Shown: piece by piece, positions 21,008 through 30,829 of the stretch
How positions within the stretch are numbered: position 1 is the first letter of the stretch
Layout of the letters: every line of letters starts with the position of its first letter
NCBI RefSeq assembly: GCF_023715565.1
Contig: NZ_JAMBOJ010000040.1
Span: forward strand, 1-43,955
Direction: 5' to 3'
Length of the DNA stretch: 43,955 nt
Source of the DNA: Cytobacillus firmus
Lineage (GTDB): Bacteria > Bacillota > Bacilli > Bacillales > Cytobacillaceae
Made by a program: the position numbers and the translations under genes
The notes under the pieces: generated by a model
Databases searched by the model: none
The model's input: the letters and a program-made list of their open reading frames with translations, nothing else
What the model was told of the DNA's origin: nothing

Positions 21008-22159
21008 TTATGACTGAAGATCAAGAGCAGCTTCTTTTGATAGAAAATAACAAAAAATAAAATTTATAAGAAAAAACGCAAGAAGCAAATACAATACATT
21101 ATGATATTGAAGAATCATGGCCGCTGGCGGTGCAAGGCTTGCACCGGTTAATAGTATAAAAGAATAGAGAGACAAGGCTTTCGCGCGGTCGGCTCCTGCA
21201 AGCATGCCAATCAATGTGATAACAGTGGGAACAAGAAGGGATATGGCTGCCACAAACATGATGGAAATACCCATCAGGCCATTCGTGCTGCTGAAGAAAA
21301 ACATATTAATAATGCTGATTGTCCCCAAAAGTAAACCAAGCTTCAATGTGGAGTATGCCCCAATCCGCGTAATTAGTTTTCCGGTAAAGAGTGATAAAAG
21401 AGCCCCAATCAAACCCACTGCCCTTATTGTGAACAATTCCTCCATAGTTCCATTGAAATTTCTACCTAGGGCATCATAAAAAGCTGCGAACGAAAACAGA
21501 AGAGAAAAGGTGATGGCGTAACATTTGAGCAGGCTTCTCTGTTTTATAAGTTTTTTCAAAATAATAACAGTAGAAATCTTTGATTTGAATGGACGAGAAG
21601 CGTGGGGAAGTATTTTACACGAGACCAGGAAAAGAATGAAATAGCAAACTGCAAAGAAATAAAAAGTATAGTTCCATTTATAATAAAAAGTAATTGCCGA
21701 GCTGATCAGCTGCCCAACTATGCCCGCAGCAAGAAATCCTGTGTTAATGAAAACCAGCAGAAGCGTACGGCTCCTTGGCTGAAAAAGGTCAAAAGAATAA
21801 GCGAAGGCAACAGGTGCAAAGCTGCCGAGGGTTACTCCCTGAATTGACCTGGTAATATAGAGCGCCTCTGCACTAGGAGAGAGCCCGACGGCAAAAGTAG
21901 ATAAAGCAGAGGCAAGCAAACCTGAAATTATAATTCTGCGTCGGCCAAATGTATCGGAAGCAGGTCCAAAGAATAATAGGCCAGCAGCATAAAAAAATGC
22001 AAAAAGACTTCCCCCGGCCACAATATGATTATCATCTACTTTAAATGAGTCCGCTATTTCCCCGTAAATTGGGATTAGTGTATAAATATTGCTGGCGACA
22101 AAAATGCCTGTAACTGTCAAAATGACTGAAGTTGCAAATAAGACCCGTTCTGAAATCAT
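21008..22159 (-). CDS. MFS transporter (DHA1-like)
   Basis: A 383-residue major facilitator superfamily protein with about 12 hydrophobic segments. The loop 2-3 motif GPASDTFGRRR is the MFS motif A, and the first segments (LTVTGIFVASNIYTLIPIYGEIADSF) resemble drug- or sugar-efflux DHA1 members. The substrate is unknown; export of a small molecule or drug is the default expectation. I chose ATG 22159 because AGGTGAT is about six bases upstream; GTG 22168 is also in frame. It is divergent from addB across about 150 bases; no clear shared operator is seen. Confidence 0.8.
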   Translation of the reverse strand: MISERVLFATSVILTVTGIFVASNIYTLIPIYGEIADSFKVDDNHIVAGGSLFAFFYAAGLLFFGPASDTFGRRRIIISGLLASALSTFAVGLSPSAEALYITRSIQGVTLGSFAPVAFAYSFDLFQPRSRTLLLVFINTGFLAAGIVGQLISSAITFYYKWNYTFYFFAVCYFILFLVSCKILPHASRPFKSKISTVIILKKLIKQRSLLKCYAITFSLLFSFAAFYDALGRNFNGTMEELFTIRAVGLIGALLSLFTGKLITRIGAYSTLKLGLLLGTISIINMFFFSSTNGLMGISIMFVAAISLLVPTVITLIGMLAGADRAKALSLYSFILLTGASLAPPAAMILQYHNVLYLLLAFFLINFIFCYFLSKEAALDLQS

Positions 22160-22306
22160 CCATATCACCTGCCGCTATAGTTTATGCAAGGACCAGTTGG
22201 GAGGAAAGTTGTCATTCCCATCATTTTGAAAAGCCCCATTCGAAAAATTGGCCAGCTAATATGATAAAATACTGATAGAAAGAGACCCTTTGGTAGGAGG
22301 AAAAAT

Positions 22307-25300
22307 ATGACCCTACGTTTATTGATAGGCCGTTCCGGGAGTGGTAAAACGGAATACTGCCTTAACCAAATCCGTGATGAACTGCGGTTTAATCCGGATG
22401 GAGATCCAATCATTTATTTAGTGCCGGAACAAATGACGTTCCTTTCAGAATATAAATTAATAACGACACCTGGCCTTGGCGGAATGATCCGCAGCCAGGT
22501 GTACTCTTTCACGCGCCTCGCATGGAGAATTCTTCAAGAAACAGGCGGCATGAGCAGATACCATCTTAATAGTGTAGGCATCAGTATGCTGATCCGCAAA
22601 ATCATCGAAGATAAAAAGGATGATCTTAAGCTGTTTCAAAGGGCTGCAGACAAAAATGGCTTTATTCAGCAAGTAGAACAAATAATGACCGAATTTAAAC
22701 GATATTGTGTAGTTCCCGAAGAACTGGCGGAGAGGCAAAACCAGCTCTCGGCAAACGGGAAGTCAAATAAGGCACTCCAGGACAAGCTGCATGATCTTGA
22801 GATAATCTATAAAAACTTTGAGGAATCCCTTTATGATAAATATACAGATTCAGAGGATTATTTCCGCCTGCTTGCGGAAAAAGCCTCCGATTCAGAGTAT
22901 CTAATAAATGCAGAGGTTTATATAGATGGCTTTTACAGCTTTACACCACAGGAATATGCAATTGTTGAACAGCTGATGAAGCAGTGTAAAAACGTCACCA
23001 TTACATTAACACTTGACCAGCTGTTTAAGAATAATGCTTCTAATGAGCTTCATTTATTCAGAATGCCGGGAGAGAATTATCAGACAATCAAAGAATTGGC
23101 TTCCCGCAACAAGCTGGATGTGGAAGAGATGATCCTTTCCGAGCAAAAAAGGTGGACAAAGCCTTCACTTAAGCATCTTGAATCCCATTTTGACAGCAGG
23201 CCAGCAGAGGCATTTACAGGAGATGCGGACATACACATTGGACAGGCAGTCAGCAGGAGGGCCGAAATTGAGGGCGTTGCCAGGGAAATTAATAAGCTTG
23301 TTCGTACAGATGGGTATCGCTACCGTGATATTGCTGTACTGGCAAGAAACGGCCAGGATTATCATGACATGATTGAAACAGTGTTCCGTGACTACGACAT
23401 CCCATTTTTTATTGATCAGAAAAGAACAATGATGAATCACCCGCTCGTTGAGTTAATCCGATCAACACTTGAGATAATCAATGGGAATTGGCGATATGAA
23501 CCGATTTTCAGAGCTATAAAAACAGAGCTGATTTTTCCGTCCAAGCTAAGCCCCGGAAAGCTTCGTGAGCAAATGGACAGACTTGAGAACTATGTTCTTG
23601 CTAATGGCATTCAAGGAGACAAATGGACGAAAAAGAAGAGATGGACATATAGAAGAATCAGAGGGCTGGAATTTGAAGCAGTTGCCCAGACTGATGCCGA
23701 GAAAAAAGTAGAAGATGAGTTAAATGATCTGCGCGAAATGATTACAAGCCCAATATTAAGGCTGCATAGGCGCTTGAGAAAGGCTGCTGATGGTCGCAGC
23801 TTTTGTGAAGCCTTATTCCTATACATGGAAGAATTGGATATTCCGCTGAAGATTGAGAAATGGAAAACTGCTCAGGAGGATAAAGGGAACCTTGTTAAGT
23901 CAAGGGAACATGGACAAGCATGGAATGCCATTATGGAGCTTCTGGATCAATATGTGGAAATGCTTGGTGAAGAAGAAATAAGCCTTAAGCGCTTTGCATC
24001 CATTCTTGAGGCCGGACTGGAGTCGCTTCGCTTTACGCTTGTTCCGCCTGCCATTGACCAGGTTATGGCGGCCGATCTGGAAAGATCAAGGCTAACTGAT
24101 ATTAAAGCTGCCTTTGTTATTGGGCTAAATGAAGGAGTACTTCCTGCCAAATTCTCAGAGGATGGGGTGCTGGCGGATGACGACAGGGAAACCCTGAACA
24201 CGAACGGAATGAAATTGGCTCCTGGAAGCCGAACACGTCTGCTTGATGAGGAATTTATAGCATATAAAGCGTTTGTTACTCCCTCAGAAAAGCTATTTAT
24301 AAGCTATCCATTGGCAAATGAAGAAGGTAAGGCACTTATGCCGTCTCCTTATATTAAGAGATTGGGAGATTTATTTCCTGATTGCAGGCATCATTCCTTC
24401 ATGTCTGATCCGGCAGAGCTTAAAGAAACAGAGCAGCTGGAGTATGCTGATAACCTTAATACAGCATTATCGTATTTGACTTCACAGCTTCAGCTCAAAA
24501 AACGCAGCTACCCAATCTATGACCTCTGGTGGGATGTCTATAACTATTACCTTAAAAATGAACAGTGGAGAAGGCCTGCATTGAAGGTGCTTTCCAGCCT
24601 TAATTATGAAAACAGGACACTTCAGCTTGGTGAAGACGTCAGTAAGGAATTATATGGCGATCATATTCAGGCGAGTGTTTCGAGAATGGAATTATTCCAT
24701 AGCTGTCCATTTTCCCATTTTGCTCAGCATGGACTAAGGCTGCGGGAAAGACAGGTATACCGCCTGGAGGCACCGGATATCGGGGATCTTTTCCATGCTG
24801 CTTTAAAATTTATTGCAGAAACAGTTATGACTCAGAAACTTTCATGGACAGATATGACGAGGGAACAGTGCGAGATTCTTGCAAAAGAAGCGGTTGAAAT
24901 GCTTGCGCCTAAACTTCAAAATGAAATTCTCTTAAGCTCGAACAGGCATCACTATATTAAGAGAAAGCTAGAGCAAATTATCAGCAGGGCTTCATATGTC
25001 ATCAGCGAGCATGCCAAATCAAGCGGGTTCTCGCCGGTGGGTCTCGAACTCGGGTTTGGTCCGAAAGGCGAGCTACCTTCGCTTGCTTTTCCTCTTAAAA
25101 ACGGAGCTAAAATGGAGCTTGTAGGAAGAATTGACAGAGTGGACAAGGCTCAGGATGAAAACGGGACATTTTTACGGGTAATTGACTACAAATCCAGCTC
25201 CAAGGATCTGAATGTAAGTGAGGTTTACTACGGCATTGCTCTGCAGATGCTGACATATCTGGACATCATAATTGCCCATTCCGGCTCTTTAATTGGAACA

Positions 25301-25813
25301 AAGGCCGATCCGGCAGGAGTTCTTTACTTCCATGTCCATAACCCGATCGTCAGCACTTCAAAAATGATGACTTTGGAGGATATCGAGCAGGAACTCTATA
25401 AGAAATTCAAAATGAATGGCCTCCTGCTCGGAGATGAAAATGTAATCAGGTTAATGGACCAGACTATTGAGACCGGCGACTCATCCATTATCTCAGCGGG
25501 GTTCAAAAAGGACGGCACCCTTTCGAAGCGGTCTAAAGTAGCAAGTAAGCAGGAGTTTGATTATTTGCGCCGCTATGTAAGAAATATGTATAGGAGTACA
25601 GGCAATAAAATTACTGAGGGAAATGTTGAAATTGCCCCATATAAAATGAAGGAAAAAACACCGTGTACATTTTGTGCCTATAAATCTGTTTGCCAATTTG
25701 ATGAATCTCTTGAAACAAATGATTACAGATTATTTACTCCTAAACCAAAAGAAGACATGATTGAAATCATCAAGAAGGAGGTGGAGGGAGATGAAAATGA
25801 CCATACCGCCTAA
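22307..25813 (+). CDS. addB: ATP-dependent helicase/deoxyribonuclease subunit AddB
   Basis: A 1168-residue AddB, subunit of the AddAB helicase-nuclease that resects double-strand breaks up to Chi for RecA-dependent repair. It has Walker A GRSGSGKTEYC (8-18), an inactivated-helicase-type body, and a C-terminal RecB-type nuclease (GRIDRVD…VIDYKSS). The four cysteines of the iron-sulphur staple are all present: C800 (HSCPF) and C1120, C1123, C1129 (CTFCAYKSVC). The start follows GGTAGGAGG. The 3' end overlaps addA by 23 bases, so the subunits are translationally coupled. Confidence 0.95.
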   Translation: MTLRLLIGRSGSGKTEYCLNQIRDELRFNPDGDPIIYLVPEQMTFLSEYKLITTPGLGGMIRSQVYSFTRLAWRILQETGGMSRYHLNSVGISMLIRKIIEDKKDDLKLFQRAADKNGFIQQVEQIMTEFKRYCVVPEELAERQNQLSANGKSNKALQDKLHDLEIIYKNFEESLYDKYTDSEDYFRLLAEKASDSEYLINAEVYIDGFYSFTPQEYAIVEQLMKQCKNVTITLTLDQLFKNNASNELHLFRMPGENYQTIKELASRNKLDVEEMILSEQKRWTKPSLKHLESHFDSRPAEAFTGDADIHIGQAVSRRAEIEGVAREINKLVRTDGYRYRDIAVLARNGQDYHDMIETVFRDYDIPFFIDQKRTMMNHPLVELIRSTLEIINGNWRYEPIFRAIKTELIFPSKLSPGKLREQMDRLENYVLANGIQGDKWTKKKRWTYRRIRGLEFEAVAQTDAEKKVEDELNDLREMITSPILRLHRRLRKAADGRSFCEALFLYMEELDIPLKIEKWKTAQEDKGNLVKSREHGQAWNAIMELLDQYVEMLGEEEISLKRFASILEAGLESLRFTLVPPAIDQVMAADLERSRLTDIKAAFVIGLNEGVLPAKFSEDGVLADDDRETLNTNGMKLAPGSRTRLLDEEFIAYKAFVTPSEKLFISYPLANEEGKALMPSPYIKRLGDLFPDCRHHSFMSDPAELKETEQLEYADNLNTALSYLTSQLQLKKRSYPIYDLWWDVYNYYLKNEQWRRPALKVLSSLNYENRTLQLGEDVSKELYGDHIQASVSRMELFHSCPFSHFAQHGLRLRERQVYRLEAPDIGDLFHAALKFIAETVMTQKLSWTDMTREQCEILAKEAVEMLAPKLQNEILLSSNRHHYIKRKLEQIISRASYVISEHAKSSGFSPVGLELGFGPKGELPSLAFPLKNGAKMELVGRIDRVDKAQDENGTFLRVIDYKSSSKDLNVSEVYYGIALQMLTYLDIIIAHSGSLIGTKADPAGVLYFHVHNPIVSTSKMMTLEDIEQELYKKFKMNGLLLGDENVIRLMDQTIETGDSSIISAGFKKDGTLSKRSKVASKQEFDYLRRYVRNMYRSTGNKITEGNVEIAPYKMKEKTPCTFCAYKSVCQFDESLETNDYRLFTPKPKEDMIEIIKKEVEGDENDHTA

Positions 25814-28800
25814 GCCGGAAGGTGCAACCTGGACCGATGATCAATGGAAAGCAATCATGGCCAAGGGCCAGGATATACTGGTGGCTGCAGCAGCCGGATC
25901 AGGGAAGACCGCTGTTTTGGTTGAAAGGATTATCAATAAAATTATCGCAGATGAAGATCCTATTAATGTCGATGAACTGCTTGTTGTGACCTTCACAAAT
26001 GCCTCGGCAGCTGAAATGAGGCACAGAATCGGCGAGGCTCTTGAAAAAGCGATTAATGATAATCCGCGATCTGCTCACCTCAGAAAACAGGTAAGCTTAT
26101 TAAACAGAGCTTCCATCTCGACTTTACACTCATTTTGCTTAGAGATGATACGCAAATATTACTACATGACGGATATTGATCCGGGCTTTCGGATTGCTGA
26201 TGAAACTGAAGTACAGCTTTTAAGGGATGAAGTACTCGAAGAGCTTTTCGAAGAGGAATACGGCAAAGAGGGAAATGAAGGATTCTTTGCACTTGTTGAC
26301 ACTTTTACAAATGACAGAAGTGACACTGCCCTTCAGGATATAATAAGGGACTTATACGATTTTGCCCGTTCCAACCCTTCGCCTGATCATTATCTTGATT
26401 CAATTGTTGAGATGTATGATGTGGAGGGAGTCAGCAGTCTCGAACAGCTTCCATTTGTCCGTTCGCTTTTGGAGGATATTGATCTTCAGCTGAAAGGAGC
26501 CAAACAGCTGCTTGAATATGGGCTTGAGCTGACCAAGCTTCCAGGGGGACCGGCTCCGAGAGCAGAGAACTTTATCGCAGATCTGCATGTTGTAAATACA
26601 CTAATTGAAGCGAAAAATGATTCATGGACGATGCTGTATGAAGCGATGCAATCTTGGTCTTTTGGCAGAGCGAAAACGTGTAAGGGCGATGAATATGATG
26701 AAGGACTGGTCGAAAAAGCCAAAAAACTCAGGGAACAGGCCAAGAAAATCATAACCGGCCTGCAGGAAGAACTGTTTTTCCGCAGACAGGAAAGCTTCAT
26801 GCGTGATATGGCGGAAATGAAGCCCCATATAGAAGAGCTTGTGAGGTTGGTTAAAGCATTCTCCATCCGCTTTGATCAGGTTAAAACCGAAAAAGGGCTT
26901 GTTGACTTTGCGGATCTAGAGCATTATTGCCTTGACATTCTTTCACTACCAGATGTGGAGGGACAGCTTTTGCCTTCAGAAGCGGCTCATGTCTGCAGAA
27001 ATCAGTTCAAAGAAGTTCTTGTTGATGAGTATCAGGATACCAACATGGTTCAGGAAGCTATTTTGCAGCTGGTAACCGCAGATTCAGAAGAGAACGGAAA
27101 TTTATTTATGGTAGGGGATGTTAAGCAGTCAATCTACCGTTTCCGCCTTGCAGAGCCTAATCTGTTTCTGAGCAAGTACACGCGATTTGACCGGGATGGA
27201 AAAAGAGCAGGGCTCAGAATTGATCTGGCGCGAAATTTCAGAAGCCGTAAAGAAGTTCTGCATGGTACCAACTATATCTTTAAGCAGATTATGGGGACGT
27301 CTGTCGGTGAAATAGAGTATGACCAGGCAGCCGAACTTATTAAAGGAGCTCCCTATTCAGAGGACCAGGAGCAGCCTGTTGAGCTTGCTATTATCGATCT
27401 TGAAGGAAACGAAAAGAGAGAACCGGACCCTGAATCCATGGATGAGTGTTTTGACAGCGAAGATTTAGCACAGTCACAGCTCGAAGCCAGATATATGGCT
27501 TCTAAAATTAAAGAAATCATTGGGAATCGGAAAGAAGTTTACAACACAAAGACTCATTCCGGAAGGCCTGCCAAGTACAGGGATATTGTCATCCTGCTTC
27601 GTTCCATGACATGGGCTCCTCAGATAATGGAGGAATTCAAACAGCAGGGCATCCCTGTTTATGCCAGTCTTTCCAGCGGTTATTTTGAAGCAACAGAGGT
27701 AGCGATTATGATGTCGCTTCTAAAAGTGATAGATAATCCGTATCAGGATATTCCACTGGCATCGGTTCTGAGATCTCCTATTTTGGGTTTGACCGAAGAA
27801 GAGCTTGCGCAAATCAGGATTCAGAATAAAAGGGGTTCATTTTATGAAGCATTAACTTCTTTTTGCCGGAATCATCCAACCCTTGAAACGGGAGAATTAT
27901 ATGAAAAGGTCTGGCCATTTTTTAATGCTCTTGAAGAATGGCGTGGAATGGCGCGCCAGGGTTCCCTTTCTGAGCTGATTTGGCATCTCTATAGAGAAAC
28001 CAGATTTTATGATTTTGTCGGCGGGATGCCAGGCGGAAAACAGAGGCAGGCAAATCTTCGCGCATTGTACGACAGAGCCAGACAGTATGAAGCGACTTCA
28101 TTCAGAGGATTATTCCGTTTTTTAAGGTTTATTGAACGAATGCGTGACAGAGGCGATGATCTTGGTGCTGCCCGCGCTTTAGGTGAGCAGGAAGATGTTG
28201 TCCGTCTTATGACAATCCACAGCAGCAAGGGTCTTGAATTTCCCTTTGTTTTCATTGCAGGGCTTGCACGCAACTTTAATACGATGGACTTGAAAAAGCA
28301 ATATATGCTTGATAAGGAATTTGGATTTGCTGCAAAATATGTAAATGCCGAGAAGCGAATTTCGTATCCCTCTCTGCCGCAAATTGCTTTTAAACGAAAA
28401 AAGAAAATGGAAATGCTAGCTGAAGAAATGCGGGTTCTATATGTTGCTTTAACGAGGGCGAAGGAAAAGCTGTACCTGGTTTCGTCTGTCAAAAGTGCAG
28501 ATAAAAAATTAAATAAGTGGCTGCAGGTATCCGAACATAAAGAATGGCTACTGAATGAGTATGAAAGGGCTTCTGCAAACAGTTATCTGGACTGGATTGG
28601 CCCGTCTCTTGTCCGGCATCGGGATTGCGAGGCATTGAGAGCGGATGTGCAGGTAGATCCTCTTGTCCTGGGTGATATACTTGAACACCCTTCCTGCTGG
28701 AATATAACCATAATTAAAAGTGAAGAAGCTGCTGTTCTTCCGGAAGAAGCCAATGAGGGCGAAACGGATTTGCTGAAATTGGTTTATGAAGGAAAAGCTG

Positions 28801-29549
28801 TTCCGGTAGAATCCGCTCATAAGGATAAAGTTGAGGAACAGCTTTCCTGGAAATATACCTTTAAGCAGGCAGCTCAAGCCAAATCTAAACAATCGGTCTC
28901 CGAAGTGAAAAGGCAGCGGGAGATTTTTTCTGAAGAAGACAGCGGTACTGAATTAATCCGTAAAATCAGTAAACCAATGCTCAGCCGGCCTCGCTTTATG
29001 CAGGAAAAATCGCTTTCTCCAGCTGAACGGGGTACTGCTATGCATGCTGTCATGCAGCATCTTGATTTCAGCCGGTCTGTAACAGTGGAAACAATATCCT
29101 CCAAAATGGATGAGATGGTCAGGAAAGAATTGCTCACTGAAGAGCAGTGTGCCAGTATTGACCCACAGTGGATCTTGCAATTTTTCGAAACTGAACTGGG
29201 ACAAAGAATGGTTCAGGCTATATCGGTACGCCGAGAAATTCCATTCAGTTTATCTTTCCCTGCCCGGGAAATTTATTCAGATTGGCAGGGTGAAGATGAA
29301 CCTGTTCTCATCCAGGGGATTGTGGACTGTGTATTTGAAGATGAGCATGGTATGGTGCTCCTGGATTATAAAACGGATGCAATCAGCGGCCGTTATAAGG
29401 GAGGGTTTGCTGAAGCCAAACCCGTTCTTGAAAACAGGTACAAAGTACAAATTGATATGTACACCAGAGCATTGGAACAGATTTTAAAAAGAGAAGTCAA
29501 TGAAAGATACCTGTTTTTCTTTGATGGTGCTCACACAATTAAGTTATAG
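25791..29549 (+). CDS. addA: ATP-dependent helicase/nuclease subunit AddA
   Basis: A 1252-residue UvrD-like helicase plus nuclease, partner of AddB. Motif I is AAAGSGKTAVL (about 40), motif Ia VVTFTNASAAEM, motif II LVDEYQDTN (about 408), motif III VGDVKQSIYRFR, motif V TIHSSKGLEFP and motif VI YVALTRAKEKL. The C-terminal RecB nuclease shows GIVDCVFED…LLDYKTD (about 1175-1195) with intact acidic and lysine residues. I chose ATG 25791 (MKMTIPPKPEG) after AAGGAGGTGGAGGG; the longer frame from TTG 25761 has no better site. A strong terminator follows, and unlike B. subtilis there are no sbcD/sbcC genes downstream. Confidence 0.95.
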   Translation: MKMTIPPKPEGATWTDDQWKAIMAKGQDILVAAAAGSGKTAVLVERIINKIIADEDPINVDELLVVTFTNASAAEMRHRIGEALEKAINDNPRSAHLRKQVSLLNRASISTLHSFCLEMIRKYYYMTDIDPGFRIADETEVQLLRDEVLEELFEEEYGKEGNEGFFALVDTFTNDRSDTALQDIIRDLYDFARSNPSPDHYLDSIVEMYDVEGVSSLEQLPFVRSLLEDIDLQLKGAKQLLEYGLELTKLPGGPAPRAENFIADLHVVNTLIEAKNDSWTMLYEAMQSWSFGRAKTCKGDEYDEGLVEKAKKLREQAKKIITGLQEELFFRRQESFMRDMAEMKPHIEELVRLVKAFSIRFDQVKTEKGLVDFADLEHYCLDILSLPDVEGQLLPSEAAHVCRNQFKEVLVDEYQDTNMVQEAILQLVTADSEENGNLFMVGDVKQSIYRFRLAEPNLFLSKYTRFDRDGKRAGLRIDLARNFRSRKEVLHGTNYIFKQIMGTSVGEIEYDQAAELIKGAPYSEDQEQPVELAIIDLEGNEKREPDPESMDECFDSEDLAQSQLEARYMASKIKEIIGNRKEVYNTKTHSGRPAKYRDIVILLRSMTWAPQIMEEFKQQGIPVYASLSSGYFEATEVAIMMSLLKVIDNPYQDIPLASVLRSPILGLTEEELAQIRIQNKRGSFYEALTSFCRNHPTLETGELYEKVWPFFNALEEWRGMARQGSLSELIWHLYRETRFYDFVGGMPGGKQRQANLRALYDRARQYEATSFRGLFRFLRFIERMRDRGDDLGAARALGEQEDVVRLMTIHSSKGLEFPFVFIAGLARNFNTMDLKKQYMLDKEFGFAAKYVNAEKRISYPSLPQIAFKRKKKMEMLAEEMRVLYVALTRAKEKLYLVSSVKSADKKLNKWLQVSEHKEWLLNEYERASANSYLDWIGPSLVRHRDCEALRADVQVDPLVLGDILEHPSCWNITIIKSEEAAVLPEEANEGETDLLKLVYEGKAVPVESAHKDKVEEQLSWKYTFKQAAQAKSKQSVSEVKRQREIFSEEDSGTELIRKISKPMLSRPRFMQEKSLSPAERGTAMHAVMQHLDFSRSVTVETISSKMDEMVRKELLTEEQCASIDPQWILQFFETELGQRMVQAISVRREIPFSLSFPAREIYSDWQGEDEPVLIQGIVDCVFEDEHGMVLLDYKTDAISGRYKGGFAEAKPVLENRYKVQIDMYTRALEQILKREVNERYLFFFDGAHTIKL

Positions 29550-29550
29550 A

Positions 29551-29585
29551 AAAAGCCGGCAAGGGAACTTGCCGGCTTTAGTTTA
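29551..29585 (+). terminator. Terminator of addBA
   Basis: AAAGCCGGCAAG-ggaa-CTTGCCGGCTTT is a perfect 12-bp stem, followed by AGTTT. It begins immediately after the addA stop. Confidence 0.9.
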
Positions 29586-29671
29586 TGTACAGCAGGTGTA
29601 TTTATAAAACATCCCCGCGATATACTACCGTCCGAATATAAAGGGTAATGTAAAGATGAAGGAGGGGTAGC

Positions 29672-29968
29672 ATGAAAAAAAAACGCACAGAAACCGTCTG
29701 CGAGTTGTGCCTGAGAGAGGATACTGATATAACAGTCCACCATTTAACGCCGAAAGAATTGGGGGGCACCTTCCTGCCGACCGCTGAATTATGCAAACCT
29801 TGCCATAAGCAGATTCATGCTTTATATACGAATGCAGAGCTGGCTGTACGGCTGAATTCAATCGAGTTATTGCAGCAGGATGATAAAGTCAGGAAATTTT
29901 TGAAATGGATCAGGAAGCAGCCATCATCTAAGCTGACAAAAGCAAGGAAGTCGAAGAAAGGAAATTAA
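29672..29968 (+). CDS. yisB: YisB-like HNH nuclease-fold protein
   Basis: A 98-residue protein with a single HNH/treble-clef motif: CELC (10-13), the catalytic-type VHHLTPKELGG (about 22-32), then LCKPCHKQIHALY (about 40-52). This gives the Cys4 zinc knot and the H-H…H pattern of HNH endonucleases. The C-terminus is strongly basic (KWIRKQPSSKLTKARKSKKGN), fitting nucleic-acid binding. It matches B. subtilis YisB in size and in position just upstream of the end of gerP. The ribosome site AAGGAGGGG is excellent. The target of the nuclease is unknown. Confidence 0.82.
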   Translation: MKKKRTETVCELCLREDTDITVHHLTPKELGGTFLPTAELCKPCHKQIHALYTNAELAVRLNSIELLQQDDKVRKFLKWIRKQPSSKLTKARKSKKGN

Positions 29969-29996
29969 AAGGACGATAACAAAGGTGCTATCGTCC
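29962..29996 (-). terminator. Terminator of the gerP operon
   Basis: On the minus strand: GGACGATA-gcacctttgt-TATCGTCC then TTTTAATTT. It overlaps the last codons of yisB on the other strand and may also act on yisB. Confidence 0.75.
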
Positions 29997-30013
29997 ATGA
30001 TACGCTCTTTAAA

Positions 30014-30232
30014 TTAGTTATTGCCGACATTAGGCTGATCAACCAGACTTGTATCCAGAACGTTACTGGCGCTAAGGCCATTGTTCGTAATGATAAAACC
30101 GCCTGTGTTAGCGGCACCCTGTCCGGTTGTTGATTTGGAATTGTTTTTAGGAGAGATATAAAGGGAGTCTCCGAATTGAACAATTCCCCCGCTGACATTG
30201 ATGATTTGTACCGGTCCGATAATAGCTGGCAT
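30014..30232 (-). CDS. gerPF: Spore germination protein GerPF
   Basis: A 72-residue GerPA/GerPF family protein: MPAIIGPVQIINVSGGIVQFGDSLYISPKNN…NTGGFIITNNGLSA…D, the usual pattern of a small beta-rich protein in the inner spore coat. GerP proteins make the coat permeable to germinants. I chose ATG 30232 because AAAGGATG is correctly spaced; the ATG at 30241 overlaps that site. It is the last gene of the operon, 26 bases after gerPE, and is followed by a terminator. It resembles GerPA at the other end of the operon, which suggests an old duplication. Confidence 0.88.
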   Translation of the reverse strand: MPAIIGPVQIINVSGGIVQFGDSLYISPKNNSKSTTGQGAANTGGFIITNNGLSASNVLDTSLVDQPNVGNN

Positions 30233-30258
30233 GTAAAACATCCTTTACGAAAAAATTG

Positions 30259-30645
30259 TCATTCTTGAGAAGTACTGTTTTTGGGATATACCTGACGGAT
30301 ATGCTTGACTCGGGCTTCCATTGAAATATTCTCACTGTTGCCGATATGAATGACAGATGATGAGGAAACCCCGATAATATCAATGTTCTGAACTCGAATG
30401 ATCGGATTGAGCTGTGTTGTCTGCATCGTTATGTTTTCTTTAATAGGGATCAAAGGAATGGGTTCCCTGAATACAGGATAGACTGAAAAATTCCCTTCCC
30501 TCGCGTTAAAATACTCAACTTCACGCTGGGCAGCAATCGCTCTTGAGAATCCTTTAATAAAGCATGAGTCCCCAATTTCAAATACAGAAGAAAAGGCAAT
30601 GGTGTCAATATTGATCTTATCAACAGATGATGTTCTTTGCAGCAT
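30259..30645 (-). CDS. gerPE: Spore germination protein GerPE
   Basis: A 128-residue GerPE. It opens MLQRTSSVDKINIDTIAFSS and contains VFEIGDS…AIAAQREVEYF, and near the end VQNIDIIGVSSSSVIHIGNSENI, the hydrophobic-GVSSSS-x-HIG pattern shared by the GerP family. It is a coat-associated component needed for germinant access to receptors. The start is seven bases after the gerPD stop, using a GGAG inside the end of gerPD, so the genes are likely coupled. Confidence 0.88.
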   Translation of the reverse strand: MLQRTSSVDKINIDTIAFSSVFEIGDSCFIKGFSRAIAAQREVEYFNAREGNFSVYPVFREPIPLIPIKENITMQTTQLNPIIRVQNIDIIGVSSSSVIHIGNSENISMEARVKHIRQVYPKNSTSQE

Positions 30646-30652
30646 AGGCCGC

Positions 30653-30829
30653 TTACTCCGGTGTCAGAGGCACAAATGGCCCTATCAGAAGTGACTCAGC
30701 GGGTGTATCAAAAGTGGCGGCCAGCTGGATCGTTTGTGTATCCCCCACCATCAAAACAGATGAACTGGATACACCCAGTACTCTTATGCTGCCAACGCAC
30801 AGATCTCTGTTATATACCTGATAATTCAT
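30653..30829 (-). CDS. gerPD: Spore germination protein GerPD (58 aa)
   Basis: This small gene is easily missed. Read on the minus strand from ATG 30829 it encodes 58 residues beginning MNYQVYNRDLCVGSIRVLG, with VSSSSVLMVGDT in the middle and the GerPD-typical ending FDTPAESLLIGPFVPLTPE. B. subtilis GerPD is also 58 residues. The start codon overlaps the gerPC stop as ATGA, which implies translational coupling. The gene lies between gerPC and gerPE as in other Bacillus gerP operons. Confidence 0.92.
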   Translation of the reverse strand: MNYQVYNRDLCVGSIRVLGVSSSSVLMVGDTQTIQLAATFDTPAESLLIGPFVPLTPE

